A stretch of DNA of 64,000 nt from positions 868,001 to 932,000 of the forward strand of contig CAVPSV010000002.1 in NCBI GenBank assembly GCA_963708625.1, written 5' to 3'. Under the pieces are notes generated by a model, which was not told the origin of the DNA, ran no database searches, and saw only the letters and a list, made by a program, of their open reading frames with translations. Made by a program: the position numbers and the translations under genes. Positions 44,475-54,063 of the stretch are shown in pieces. Position 1 is the stretch's first letter. Every line of letters starts with the position of its first letter. Source of the DNA: DASXIF01 sp036498145. GTDB taxonomy: Bacteria > Actinomycetota > Actinomycetes > Mycobacteriales > Jatrophihabitantaceae.

Positions 44475-44705
44475 TTACGACGCCGTGTGCAGCGACGCAA
44501 CACCGGGTGGGGGGTCCGTGTGTCGGGACCGGACGGGCACCAGGCGCAGGGGCGGCAGCAGACCCGCCTCAGCCAGGCTGGCCACCGCCGCCTGCTCGTC
44601 GTCGTCGAGGTCGACCGGCTGCGGTGGATTGCTCAGGATGACGGTGACCACGCAGTCACGACAGGCCGCGCCGCGGACTGAACAGGTGTCGCAGTCGATA
44701 AGCAT
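44475..44705 (-). CDS. Small cysteine-rich conserved actinobacterial protein
   Basis: A 76-residue protein, MLIDCDTCSVRGAACRDCVV then LDDDEQAAVASLAEAGLLPP. The C-x2-C-x6-C-x2-C spacing could bind a metal. Close relatives occur in other actinobacteria as I recall, with no known role. GGAGG seven bases before the ATG at 44705 decides the start over a longer frame. It lies downstream of the NYN-domain gene. Confidence 0.75.
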   Translation of the reverse strand: MLIDCDTCSVRGAACRDCVVTVILSNPPQPVDLDDDEQAAVASLAEAGLLPPLRLVPVRSRHTDPPPGVASLHTAS

Positions 44706-44869
44706 TGCGGGCCTCCCGGTCCGGCTCCAGGTCGCACGCCGGTGACGTCCTCGCTGGGTGTGGCTGGCTGTATCTAGGTGCATCGTGTGGTCGTGAGTGG
44801 GTCGAATTCCTCGGGCTGTGCCATCTCCGCCGACGCTAGGCCCGGGTACCGACAATTTCCGCGCGACGT

Positions 44870-46150
44870 TCAGCCGAGCAGATCCAGCAGCACCGCGGAC
44901 GGCACCGCCCAGCCGCCCGCGGCCAGCACGTCAGTCACAATCTCCTCGTCCGAGGTCACCACGACGACCGGGCGCCCCGGCGGCTCCGCGGCGATGAGCC
45001 GGCGAATAAGGTCGTCCGCAATCTCATCCGCGGCGCTGAACAGCACCCGCACGCCGCGCGGTACCGGTGGCTGCGCCGGCGGACGTCGGCCGCCGTCGAA
45101 GGTCACCGTGGTCTCCGCACCGGATCGCGCCGCCAGCACCGCCAGCGCCGTGATCAGCCGGGTCCGCTGCTCGGCGAGCGACAGCGACGGGTAGCCGGTC
45201 TTCGTCACGTTGTATCCGTCGATGACGAGATGCACGTTGGGCAACGCGAGTAGCCGGTCCAGTTCGGTGGCATCGGCGACCCGCCGCCGTGCGCCGCCGC
45301 TGTGCGCCTCGCCCGAGACGTCGACGACCGCGTCGGCCGGGCGCACCGCGGTCGCGGGTAACGCCAGCTCACGCCGGATCCCCGCGGCAGCGTCGGTGAG
45401 CGTGTCGACCAGCAGCCACAGCCTCGCTTCATCGATGTCACGGGCGGCGCGCGCCTGCCCGCGCGCCGAACCAGCCGCGCGTTCGAGTTCGGCGATCCGG
45501 TTCCGCAGCCGCCGTGCCTCGGCCCCCGCTGCACTCGCCGCGCTCTCGGCCGCCGCGCGGGCCTCGGTGAGCGCGGCATCCAACTCGTCCCGGACCCGCT
45601 CGGTGCCGCGCGCCTCCGCGGTGCGGGTGCGCAGCATGCCGCGCAATTGCGCCACCTCGTCCGCGAGCTCACGTGTCGCGGCCGAGACCGCGGCACGTAT
45701 CCGCGCCGGCTCCGCACGCGCGCGGGCCCGCAGCTCGGCCAGTTCGGTGCGCAGCTGATCCAGATCGCCGGTGTCGAGGGCGGATTCCCGTTCGGCCGCC
45801 GCGCGAGCGTTTGCCGCGGTAAGCACCTCTGCCCAACCGTCCGGGCGGGTGAGGTAGGCCACGACGGCAACGTCGACCGGATCCGACGCCGAGGTGGGCG
45901 TGCCGTCCCGGACGGCATCGACCAGCTGCGGGGTCGCCTCGGTCAGGACATCGGCGACCTTGGTGCGGAAATCCTCGTCGGCATCCAGTGCCGCCAACAG
46001 CCCCGCCGCGCCGAGCCGAGCACGCTTGGCCGGGGTGAACCGGGCCACCTGCCGCAGCGCCGGCGGCACCTGCTCGGCCGGCATCCGGCCGAGCACGTCG
46101 GCGGCGATGACGACCACCCGCTGCCGCGCATCCTCGGTCAGAGCGCTCAC
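44870..46150 (-). CDS. NYN-domain (YacP-like) putative RNA-binding nuclease
   Basis: A 426-residue protein. The N-terminal helical region (VLGRMPAEQVPPALRQVARF) is followed by a long Arg/Ala/Glu coiled coil (about residues 125-245) and a C-terminal NYN/PIN-like domain starting HLVIDGYNVTKTGYPSLSLA and ending with VVVVTSDEEIVTDVLAAGGW. The Asp residues in these motifs would bind metal for RNA cleavage. GTG at 46150 follows TAGCCT at leaderless spacing. Confidence 0.87.
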   Translation of the reverse strand: MSALTEDARQRVVVIAADVLGRMPAEQVPPALRQVARFTPAKRARLGAAGLLAALDADEDFRTKVADVLTEATPQLVDAVRDGTPTSASDPVDVAVVAYLTRPDGWAEVLTAANARAAAERESALDTGDLDQLRTELAELRARARAEPARIRAAVSAATRELADEVAQLRGMLRTRTAEARGTERVRDELDAALTEARAAAESAASAAGAEARRLRNRIAELERAAGSARGQARAARDIDEARLWLLVDTLTDAAAGIRRELALPATAVRPADAVVDVSGEAHSGGARRRVADATELDRLLALPNVHLVIDGYNVTKTGYPSLSLAEQRTRLITALAVLAARSGAETTVTFDGGRRPPAQPPVPRGVRVLFSAADEIADDLIRRLIAAEPPGRPVVVVTSDEEIVTDVLAAGGWAVPSAVLLDLLG

Positions 46151-46156
46151 GTACCG

Positions 46157-46162
46157 AGGCTA
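46157..46162 (-). promoter_or_regulatory. -10 element of a probable leaderless NYN-gene promoter
   Basis: TAGCCT on the minus strand six bases before the GTG at 46150. Confidence 0.5.
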
Positions 46163-46170
46163 CGCATCGC

Positions 46171-46325
46171 CGAGGCGAGGGCGGAGTGACGCGGCGAGGC
46201 GAGGGCGGAGCGAGCATCGCAGGGCCCCCCGGGCCCGAGGAGCGCAGCGACCCCGAGTCGAGCAATAGGAATCGCAGGGCCCCCAGGGCCCGAGGAGCGG
46301 AGCGCCCCCGAGCCGAGCATGGGCA
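46171..46325. repeat. Two nested direct repeats with GGGCCC hairpins
   Basis: CGAGGCGAGGGCGGAG occurs twice (46171-46186 and 46195-46210). Then a 55-base unit beginning ATCGCAGGGCCC is repeated at 46216-46270 and 46271-46325 with few changes. Each unit contains GGGCCC-N3-GGGCCC, able to form a six-pair stem. It fills most of the gap between two divergent genes. Confidence 0.85.
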
Positions 46326-46392
46326 TCGTGCTGGGTATTCCTGATCCGTTCCAGCTCCGGCGTGGGACAAGGAATTCGTCGGACCCGGCGCC

Positions 46393-46398
46393 TACGTT
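46393..46398 (+). promoter_or_regulatory. -10 element of a probable leaderless promoter (exonuclease/UvrC-like gene)
   Basis: TACGTT seven bases before the ATG at 46406. Confidence 0.5.
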
Positions 46399-46405
46399 GC
46401 CGATC

Positions 46406-48248
46406 ATGGCAGCGCCGCAACAGGCCCAGCAGTGGGTTCAGCCGAGTCTGGACGAACTCGGCGAGCCGCTGCGCGAGACCGCCTTCACCGTCGTCGACCT
46501 CGAGACGACGGGCGGATCGTCGGCCGCGGACGCAATCACGGAGGTCGGCGCGGTGCGGGTGCGCTGCGGCGAGGTCGAAGGCGAGTTCCAGACCCTGGTC
46601 AATCCGGGCATGGCCATCACGCCGTACGTCAGCGTGCTCACCGGTATCACCGACGCGATGGTGCAGGGCGCGCCGTCGGCCGCCGGGGTGCTGCCGGCAT
46701 TCCTCGAATTCGCGCGCGGCAGCGTGCTGGTGGCACACAATGCGCCGTTCGACGTCGGGTTCCTGCGCAGCGCGTGCGCTCAGCACGGCATCGCCTGGCC
46801 ACAGTTCGCAGTCCTCGACACGGCATTGCTGGCGCGGCGGGTGCTCACCCGGGACGAAGTGCCGAACTGCCGCCTGGCCACGCTGGCGACGTTCTTCCGG
46901 GCCGGCACCACACCGGATCACCGCGCCTTGCACGACGCCCGGGCGACCGTCGACGTGCTGCACGCTCTGATCGGGCGACTGGGCAATCTCGGCGTGCAGT
47001 CGCTGCCCGAACTGCGCGCATTCACCGCCCAGGTCTCTGACGCGCAACGACGCAAACGCCATCTCGCCGACCACCTGCCGTCGCGCCCGGGCGTGTACAT
47101 CTTTCGGGACGAGCGCGGCGCGCCGCTCTACGTCGGCACCAGCCGCAACCTGCGCTCACGCGTGCGGCAGTACTTCGTGGCGAGCGAGACGCGCTCCCGC
47201 ATGGGCGAGATGGTGGGACTGGCGAACCAGGTCGACCACATCGAGTGCGCGCACGCGCTGGAGGCCCACGTTCGCGAACTGCGGCTCATCGCCGCGCACA
47301 AGCCGCGGTACAACCGGCGGTCGAAATACCCGGAGCGATCGGTCTGGCTCAAACTGACGACCGAGCCGTTTCCGCGCCTGTCGATCGTGCGTGAACGCCG
47401 TGCCGATGCCGCGGCCTATCTGGGTCCACTGCGCTCCCAGCATCAGGCCGAGACGGTCCGCGACGCGATCCACGACGCCGTGCCGCTACGCCAGTGCAGC
47501 GATCGGCTCTCGGTGCGACGCGTGGTGCGCGCGGCATGTGTGCTCGCCGGCATCGGCAAGTGCGCGGCCCCGTGCGAAGGCGGCATCAGCCCCGAGCGTT
47601 ATAGCGATTTGGTCGAGCGCGTCGCAGCCGCGTGGGCCGGCGACGTGCGGCCGCTGGTCGAGCCACTGCAGCCAAGCTCGCCGAACTGTCCGACGCACAG
47701 CGCTTCGAGCAGGCAGGCGCGGTGCGCGACCGGATCGCGGCCGTGGTGCGCGCTTGTGCGCGGATGCAGCGACTGGCCGCGCTGCGCGCCGGTGCACGAA
47801 CTGGTGGCGGCTCGTCCGGACGGTGCCGGCGGCTGGGAGCTGTCCGTCGTCCGCCAGGGCCGGCTCGCCGCGGCCGGGACAGCGGCGCGTGGCGTGTCGC
47901 CGATGCCGGTCGTCGACGCGTTGGTCGCGACCGCTGACGCGCTGCTGCCGGAGGACTCGGCCCGCCCCGGCACGGCGCACTCGCTCACCGAGGAGAGCGA
48001 GGCGATCGTGCGCTGGCTGGAGGAGCCGGGGACGCGACTGGTTCGGGCCAGTCATCCGTGGGCGATGCCGGCGCACGGCGCCGGCGGGCTGCGCTCCTAT
48101 CTGGCGGCGACGGACGGCGCCGGTCAACCCGTTCGCCGACCGGCGGCCGCGGCTGAGCGCCGACCGGTGCGGCGAGCGCCTGAGCGACCTGGCATCGCGG
48201 CCGCCAGCGACCCGCTGGGCGTGCCCGCTCCCCTACGATGAGCCGTGA
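46406..48248 (+). CDS. DEDDh exonuclease fused to a GIY-YIG / UvrC-like region (Rv2191-like), frameshifted near the end
   Basis: The N-terminal domain is a DnaQ-type 3'-5' exonuclease: FTVVDLETTGGSSAADAITE, VLVAHNAPFDVGFLRSAC, and ALHDARATVDVLHALIGRLG. It is followed by a GIY-YIG nuclease domain, RPGVYIFRDERGAPLYVGTS with NLRSRVRQYF, and a UvrC-like stretch with CVLAGIGKCAAPCEGGISPE. The protein should be about 610 residues. From 47.67 to 48.12 kb the frame changes and returns: LAELSDAQRFEQAGAVRDRI lies in a neighbouring frame, VHELVAARPDGAGGWELSVV in the main one, and NPFADRRPRLSADR to LPYDEP in a third. The role is presumably DNA repair. Confidence 0.87.
48234..48239 (+). promoter_or_regulatory. 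-10 element of a possible leaderless promoter (Lrp-type gene)
   Basis: TACGAT five bases before the GTG at 48245, inside the end of the preceding gene. Confidence 0.4.
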
Positions 48249-48542
48249 TTACCGCCATCGTGATGATCTCGGTAGAGACCGACAAGATTCCCGAGGTGGC
48301 CGAGCAGATCGCCGACCTCGACGGCGTCAGCGAGGTCTACTCGGTGGCCGGCGATGTCGACCTGGTCGCGATCGTGCGAGTGCGCGAGTTCGACCAGATC
48401 GCCGAGGTGATCGCCGGGCGGCTGTCAAAGGTGCCGGCGTGCTGCACACCGACACGCACATCGCGTTCCGGGCCTACTCGCGGCACGACCTCGAAGCGCG
48501 TTCTCGATCGGCTTCGACTCGGCCGACGTGCAGCGCTCGTGA
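48245..48542 (+). CDS. Stand-alone Lrp/AsnC ligand-binding (RAM) domain protein, frameshifted
   Basis: It starts with GTG then ITAIVMISVETDKIPEVAEQ, continues DGVSEVYSVAGDVDLVAIVR, and in another frame GVLHTDTHIAFRAYSRHDLE, then FSIGFDSADVQRS in a third. Joined, this is a protein of about 97 residues with only the ligand-binding half of Lrp/AsnC regulators and no DNA-binding part. Such proteins bind amino acids and modulate partners. Two indels near 48440 and 48500 break it. Confidence 0.78.
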
Positions 48543-49727
48543 GCTGTCCCGGCTGGCCGCCCGCGTTGAAGCGAGCCGAGCCTGCTCGTTGTAACTCGCC
48601 CACGGATCGCGTCGGTGTCGTCGCCGCGCCGTCGGCGCCTGGTTCGGCTCGCCCACCGCGAGTTGCGCGTGAACGCGCCCGGCGCGCCTGTTCCAGCCAG
48701 CCCGTCTCGCCACCGCGCTCGTCGGCTTGACGTAGCCAGCCACGACCAGCGTGACCATCACCGCGGCCATGATCGCGTCACCGCCGAACCACATGATCGC
48801 GCCGCCGGTGTGGGTGTCCGAGAGCGGATCGACGTGCAGGCCGGGCGCGGGCAGCATCGACACCGCGTGCGTGCCCTGCAGCAGCACCACGCCGGTGAAC
48901 GTGTCGACGGCCATGGCCACCGCGAGCAACAGCCAGCGGGCCGGGGCGCCGAGCCGCCAGCGCAGCGGCTGGTCGCCGAGCACCAGCACGAAGAATTGAC
49001 AGCCCACCAGCAGGTAGACCAGATGCTCGGCCTGCCCGGCCCACGAGTTGCGCATGATCGTGTCCATCAGCCCGGTGAGGTGGCTACCGACGATCACCGC
49101 GGTGTAGCAGGCCAGCGCCACCGGCGGCGCCGTGAGCAACGCCAGCGCGCGGCTGCCCAGCACCCGTTCGATCCGGCGTCGTCCGGCCGGCGCCGCGGCC
49201 TCGAGCGCCAGCCGCAGCGGCACACCGGCCATCAGCAGGGCGGGCGCGAGCATCACCAACGCGAGGTGGCCGACCATATGTGCGGTGAACAACGCCTGGT
49301 CGTAGACCGCGATGCTGCCGTTGGTCGCGAAGCCGGCCACCACCAGGCCGGCCAGGAAACTCGCGGTCCGCCGCCACGGCCACCGCGCGCCGGGCTTTCG
49401 CACCGGCACCAGTGCCACCGCGGTGACGTACCAGGCGGCGAGCAGCACCAGCACGGCCACCGCGACGGCGTCGAGTTGCCACCGGCGGATCAGTGCCGAG
49501 CCGAACAGCGGACCCAGCGGAGAGCCCCCGGCGCGGATCAGCGCGGTTGCGCCGTGCTCGTGCATGCCTGCCATCGCGTCGCCGTGCCCGCCTGCGCCCG
49601 GCGCGGTCTCGGACAGATAATGCGCGACGGCGAACCCGAGCGCGACGAAGATCGCGACCGCGACGAGCCACGCCGCCACCGCCAGACGCGGCAGGCGGGC
49701 ACGTCGGGGCGAGCCGTCCGGTGTCAC
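48474..49727 (-). CDS. ctaG: Cytochrome c oxidase assembly protein, CtaG/CaaG family
   Basis: An integral membrane protein of about 417 residues with some nine hydrophobic segments, including AVAAWLVAVAIFVALGFAVA, AVAVLVLLAAWYVTAVALVP, FTAHMVGHLALVMLAPALLM and SWAGQAEHLVYLLVGCQFFV. Conserved histidines in HMVGHL and AEHLVYL fit the family that helps copper insertion into oxidase. GTG at 49727 overlaps the natural end of trpD; in the assembly the two are read as one frame. The C terminus beyond about 48600 is doubtful because indels occur there and it runs antisense to the Lrp-type gene. Confidence 0.82.
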   Translation of the reverse strand: MTPDGSPRRARLPRLAVAAWLVAVAIFVALGFAVAHYLSETAPGAGGHGDAMAGMHEHGATALIRAGGSPLGPLFGSALIRRWQLDAVAVAVLVLLAAWYVTAVALVPVRKPGARWPWRRTASFLAGLVVAGFATNGSIAVYDQALFTAHMVGHLALVMLAPALLMAGVPLRLALEAAAPAGRRRIERVLGSRALALLTAPPVALACYTAVIVGSHLTGLMDTIMRNSWAGQAEHLVYLLVGCQFFVLVLGDQPLRWRLGAPARWLLLAVAMAVDTFTGVVLLQGTHAVSMLPAPGLHVDPLSDTHTGGAIMWFGGDAIMAAVMVTLVVAGYVKPTSAVARRAGWNRRAGRVHAQLAVGEPNQAPTARRRHRRDPWASYNEQARLASTRAASRDSSRALHVGRVEADRERASRSCRE

Positions 49728-50780
49728 CGCTCCAGTGTCTCTCCCAGCCGACACCCAGCGCCGCAGCACCTCTGCGGCGGCTCCGCTGTCGATCGAGGAC
49801 CGGGCCAGCGCCAGAGCGGCCGGCAGCACGTCGGCGAAGGTCGCGGCCGTGACCCCGTCATGCACGGCGATCGCAGCCGCTGCGTTGAGCACGACCGCGT
49901 CCCGAACGCCGCCGCCACCGCCGGCGAGCACCTCCCGCACCACCGCGGCGTTGCGGGTGCGGTCGCCGCCGCGCAACGCCGCCGGCGGGACCGGCGCGAT
50001 GCCCAGGTGGGACGGGTCGAGCGACTGCTCGCTGACCTGGCCGTCGTGGACCACCCACACGCTCGAGGTGGTGGTGGTGGTCAACTCGTCCAGGCCGTCG
50101 TCGCCCCGGAAGACGACCGCACAGTCCCCCCGCCGCGCAAGCACCTCCGCCATCACCGGGGCCATCCGCCGGTCGGCGCAGCCGATGGCACTGGCACGTA
50201 CCCGGGCGGGGTTGCTGAGCGGACCGAGGAAGTTGAACGCGGTCGGCACCCCGAGCTCACGCCGGGCGGCGCCGGCGTGGCGCATCCCGGCGTGGAACAC
50301 CGGGGCGAAGCAGAACCCGATGCCGGCGGCGGCGACCGTCGCGGCGACCCCGTCGGCCGGCAGGTCGATGGCCACCCCGAGCTCTTCCAGCACGTCCGCG
50401 GTCCCGCACGCGGAGGTGGCGGCGCGGTTGCCGTGCTTGACGACGGTGCGACCGGACCCCGCGACCACGATCGCCGCCATGGTGGAGATGTTCACCGTCT
50501 GGGCGCGGTCCGCGCCGGTGCCCACCACGTCCACCGCATGGTCGCCGACGGCCACCCGAACGGCGCGGGCCAGCATCGTCGCGACCAGTCCTTCGATCTC
50601 CTCGGCCGTCTCGCCCTTCGCGCGCAGCAGTACCGCGAACGCCGCCAACTGAGCCTGGCTCGCCTCGCCGGCCATGATCTCGTCCATCGCCCACGCGGTG
50701 TCACCGGCCGACAGCGACCGGCCCTGCATGAGATCGCCGAGCAGGGCCGGCCAGGCCCGCTCGCCTGCCGTAGCGCTCAC
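49725..50780 (-). CDS. trpD: Anthranilate phosphoribosyltransferase
   Basis: About 350 residues. It transfers phosphoribose to anthranilate in tryptophan synthesis. Motifs are VDVVGTGADRAQTVNISTMA, VVKHGNRAATSACGTADVLE, FCFAPVFHAGMRHAGAARRE and FNFLGPLSNPARV. The frame has no stop and continues into ctaG. Removing one G from the GGG at about 49752 yields AGETLER and a TGA at 49724-49726 overlapping the ctaG start, which is the layout expected for two coupled genes. I therefore treat the fusion as an artefact. Confidence 0.92.
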
Positions 50781-50787
50781 CCTCAGC

Positions 50788-51219
50788 TCAACGCACGATC
50801 GGTATCTCGAGCGCGCGACCCCGCAGCTGGGCGGCGACCACGTCAGCGGCCGTCACCGGGTCGATCGGGCGCAGCATCACCGCATCGGCCTGTGCCCACG
50901 AGGCGAGCCACGCGTCGTCCTTGCGGGCGATCAGGGCGACCAGGCGCGGACAATCGTCGTATTCGTATTTGAACTGCCGGGCCAGTCCGATGCCGCCGGT
51001 CGGCTGGGCCTCGCCGTCGAGGATGACCAGGTCCAGACCGCCCTCGTCCAGCTGCTCGACCAGCTCCGCGTTGGTGGCGCACTCCACCCAGTCGATGCGC
51101 GCCACGTCCGGGGCCGGGCGCCGTCCGACCGCCGTGCGCACCTCGGCCCGCAGGTCTGCGGAGTTGCTGTAGACGACCACGGTCGCCCGCTCGGAGTCGC
51201 TCTGCGCCGCGCCAGTCAT
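50788..51219 (-). CDS. Response-regulator-receiver-like protein
   Basis: A 143-residue protein resembling a CheY-like fold: ATVVVYSNSADLRAEVRTAV, LDLVILDGEAQPTGGIGLAR with the phospho-acceptor-like Asp, and VALIARKDDAWLASWAQADA. The acidic pair near the N terminus is weak, so phosphorylation is doubtful. It is conserved near cytochrome oxidase genes in actinobacteria as I recall. ATG at 51219 has TACGAT at leaderless spacing. It is divergent from ctaE. Confidence 0.78.
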   Translation of the reverse strand: MTGAAQSDSERATVVVYSNSADLRAEVRTAVGRRPAPDVARIDWVECATNAELVEQLDEGGLDLVILDGEAQPTGGIGLARQFKYEYDDCPRLVALIARKDDAWLASWAQADAVMLRPIDPVTAADVVAAQLRGRALEIPIVR

Positions 51220-51225
51220 GACCGA

Positions 51226-51231
51226 ATCGTA
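51226..51231 (-). promoter_or_regulatory. -10 element of a probable leaderless promoter (receiver-like gene, trpD)
   Basis: TACGAT on the minus strand six bases before the ATG at 51219. Confidence 0.55.
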
Positions 51232-51330
51232 TCGGCGCCCCGGGCAGGCTTTCGGCGCCGGTTCGACACCCCCGCGGCGGGGCGCAACACGACCCCGACC
51301 CCGCGCGCAATCTGCGCGGTCCGGGCAGGA

Positions 51331-51336
51331 CATAAT
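51331..51336 (+). promoter_or_regulatory. -10 element of a probable leaderless ctaE promoter
   Basis: CATAAT six bases before the GTG at 51343, probably the promoter of the ctaE-qcrCAB operon. Confidence 0.5.
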
Positions 51337-51342
51337 GCGGTG

Positions 51343-51985
51343 GTGACCTCGACAGCCGCCGCGCCCACGGTTCGAGTCCAGCAAGGTGCACTCGCTGACG
51401 CGCCCGAACATCGTCAGCGTCGGCACGATCGTCTGGCTCTCCAGCGAGCTGATGTTCTTCGCGGGGCTGTTCGCGATGTACTTCACGATCCGTTCGGTAC
51501 ATCCCGGCGACTGGCCGATGCACCTGCCCATCGACGGCGAGGTGCACGCCGGCGAGGCATCAAGCTCAGCCTCGGCTACGCGACGCCGTTCACCGATCAT
51601 CCTGGTGGCGTCGAGCTTCACCTGCCAGTGGGGCGTGTTCGCGGCCGAGAAGGGCGACGTCTTCAAGCTGCGCCGCTGGTTCACCCTGACGTTCCTCATG
51701 GGCCTGATCTTCGTGCTCGGCCAGGCGAACGAGTACCGGATGCAGGTCGCACGACGGCAACACGATCTCGCGCACCGGCTACGGCTCGGTGTTCTTCCTG
51801 ACCACCGGCTTCCACGGGCTGCACGTCATCGGCGGCCTGATCGCCTTCATCTGTTCCTGATCCGCACCACGCTGGGGAAGTTCACGCCGGCCCAGGCCAC
51901 CGCCGCCATCGTCGTGTCGTACTACTGGCACTTCGTCGACGTGGTCTGGATCGGTCTGTTCGCCACCATCTACATCATCCGATGA
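51343..51985 (+). CDS. ctaE: Cytochrome c oxidase subunit III, frameshifted
   Basis: Pieces in order: VTSTAAAPTVR, then HSLTRPNIVSVGTIVWLSSE and MFFAGLFAMYFTIRS, IKLSLGYATPF, ILVASSFTCQWGVFAAEKGD, FTLTFLMGLIFVLGQANEYR, TGYGSVFFLTTGFHGLHVIG and YYWHFVDVVWIGLFATIYII. This is a complete oxidase subunit III with about five helices. It needs at least five single-base corrections, both insertions and deletions. It leads the bcc complex genes, as in other actinobacteria. Confidence 0.9.
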
Positions 51986-52037
51986 TCCGCCGGGCTGCCT
52001 GAGCCGAACCGTTCCGCCGAGGAGTGAAGGGACTTTC

Positions 52038-52929
52038 GTGAAGGAAGACTTCGACGTCGAGGGCGAACTCGGCTTCGAGCCTGCCGTCTCGGTCACCGGT
52101 GCCGACCGGCGACCGGTCCGACGACGCGCAGGATCGACCCGAGCGCCGCCCGCGCGGACGGAAGTCGCGGTCGCCGCCGGCGCGTGCTCGCGGTCGGCGT
52201 GCTGCTCGGTGCGCTGGGCTCCATGGGCGCCGGGTACGCCGCCTTCGCGTCGTCGTCGGGCGCGTCCAGCGCCGAGGCCGCCGCGGACGACGTCGCCGCC
52301 GGCAAGCAGCTCTACGAGACCAGCTGCATCACCTGCCACGGCGCCAACCTGCAGGGCATCAAGGATCGCGGCGTCCCGCTGCTCGGCGTCGGTGGCGCGG
52401 CCGTGTACTTCCAGGTCAGCACCGGGCGCATGCCGCTCGCCGGACAGGGACCGGAGGCCGATCGCAAGACCGCCAAGTTCGACGAGCAGCAGATCGAGCA
52501 GCTGGCCGCCTACGTCGAGTCGATCGGCGGCGGGCCGGTGCTGCCGCAGGCCACCTGCGGCGGGCAGCGTCTCCGCCGGCGGCGACCTGTTCCGGCTGAA
52601 CTGCGCGTCCTGCCACGGCACCACCTTCAGTGGCGCCCCGCTGTCGGCAGGCAAGGCGGCGCCGGGTCTGTACAGCGCGACCGACAGCCAGATCTATGCC
52701 GCGATGCTGTCCGGGCCGGAGAGCATGCCGGTGTTCAGCGACAACCAGCTCACGCCGCAGCAGAAGCAGGAGATCGTCAACTACATCCAGACGATGAAGG
52801 CCTCGAAGCGATCCGGGCGGTAACGGCATCGGCCGCATCGGCCCGGTGTCCGAGGCGATCGTGATCTGGGTCGCCGGCGTCGGCGCCCTGACCATCGCGA
52901 TCCTGTGGATCGGAGCGAAGAACCAGTGA
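52038..52929 (+). CDS. qcrC: Cytochrome bc1 complex diheme cytochrome c subunit, frameshifted
   Basis: It contains two heme c sites, SCITCHGANLQG and CASCHGTTFSG, each with a C-x2-C-H. There is an N-terminal membrane anchor (VGVLLGALGSMGAGYAAFAS) and a C-terminal helix (EAIVIWVAGVGALTIAILWI) ending GAKNQ. The pieces occur in frame order 0, +1, +2, 0, consistent with several extra bases. In actinobacteria this subunit replaces a soluble cytochrome c. The GTG start near 52038 is tentative. Confidence 0.9.
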
Positions 52930-52954
52930 TCGGGTCCGGCGATCGGGGACGACC

Positions 52955-54063
52955 GTGAGCACGGCGTCCGAAGGGCCGAGCGAGGACGAACTCGGGCGAT
53001 GACGCCGGAAGAGGCGATGCTCGCCGGCGCCGAGGCCGACGGCGTGCACATCGTGCATCGGCGCGATCGGTTCCCCATCCGCGGCACGAACGCCGAGAAG
53101 CGTGCCGAGCGCGGCGTAGCCCTGCGCGTTCACCATCTCGGCCCTGGCCGGCGTCGGGTTCATCGTCGCGTTCATCGCGCTGCCTTACCGCTGGCACTTG
53201 CCGGGCACCCCGCAGAACTTCCGCTTCTACACCCCCGCGCTCGGCGGCCTGCTCGCCATCATGATGATCTTCATGGGCGTCGGCCTGGTGCTCTGGGCCA
53301 AGTGGCTGATGCCCGAGGAAGAGGTCATCCAGGACCGGCACGACGAACCCTCCACCGAAGAGGACAAGCTGATGACGCAGGCCACCCTCGCGGTGGGCCT
53401 GCAGGACACCGGCCTGCCCCGCCGCTCGCTGATCCTGCGCTCGCTCGGCCTGGCCGGCGGAGCCATCGCCACCGTGCCGCTGGTCGCGCTGGTCGGCGGC
53501 ATGATCAAGAAGCCGGGCAAGCAGCTCGACCACACGCTCTTCGCAGCCAACCCCTCGCTGTTCCCGCCGGACGGGCGCGTGCCGATCGTCGTACTCCGAC
53601 TGGCGGCGGGTCAGCCCGGACGACCTGCTGCCCGGCGGCATCGCCACCGTGTTCCCCGGCGTGCGTCAGGTCGGCTCGGACGGCAAGGACGGCGTCAGCT
53701 CGGCCAGCTCGCCCACGCTGCTCATCCGGCTGCGTCCGGGCCAGACAGGTCAAGGCGCGCAAGGGTCAGGCCGGCTTCGGCTGGCCGGCGACAACCCGGA
53801 GTACCTGGCGTTCTCGAAGATCTGCACGCATGCCGGCTGCCCGGCCTCGCTCTACGAGCAGCAGACCTCGCGCCTGCTGTGCCCGTGCCACCAGTCGCAG
53901 TTCGAGGTGCTGGAAGACGCCAAGCCGGTGTTCGGCCCGGCCACCCGCAGCCTGCCCAAGCTGCCGCTCGACGTCGAGGTCGGCGACGACGGCCGGCAGT
54001 ACTTCGTGGCCAGGTCCGACTTCCGTAGAGCCGATCGGCCCCGGCTTCTGGGAGCGCTCATGA
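52955..54063 (+). CDS. qcrA: Cytochrome bc1 complex Rieske iron-sulfur subunit, frameshifted
   Basis: The Rieske [2Fe-2S] site is clear: KICTHAGCPASLYEQ and LLCPCHQSQFEVL. Three N-terminal hydrophobic stretches precede it (ISALAGVGFIVAFIALPYRW in another frame, TPALGGLLAIMMIFMGVGLV, and GGAIATVPLVALVGG). The end is GPGFWERS. At least six frame changes are needed. GTG at 52955 follows GGGGACGACC. The stop overlaps the qcrB start (ATGA). Confidence 0.9.
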
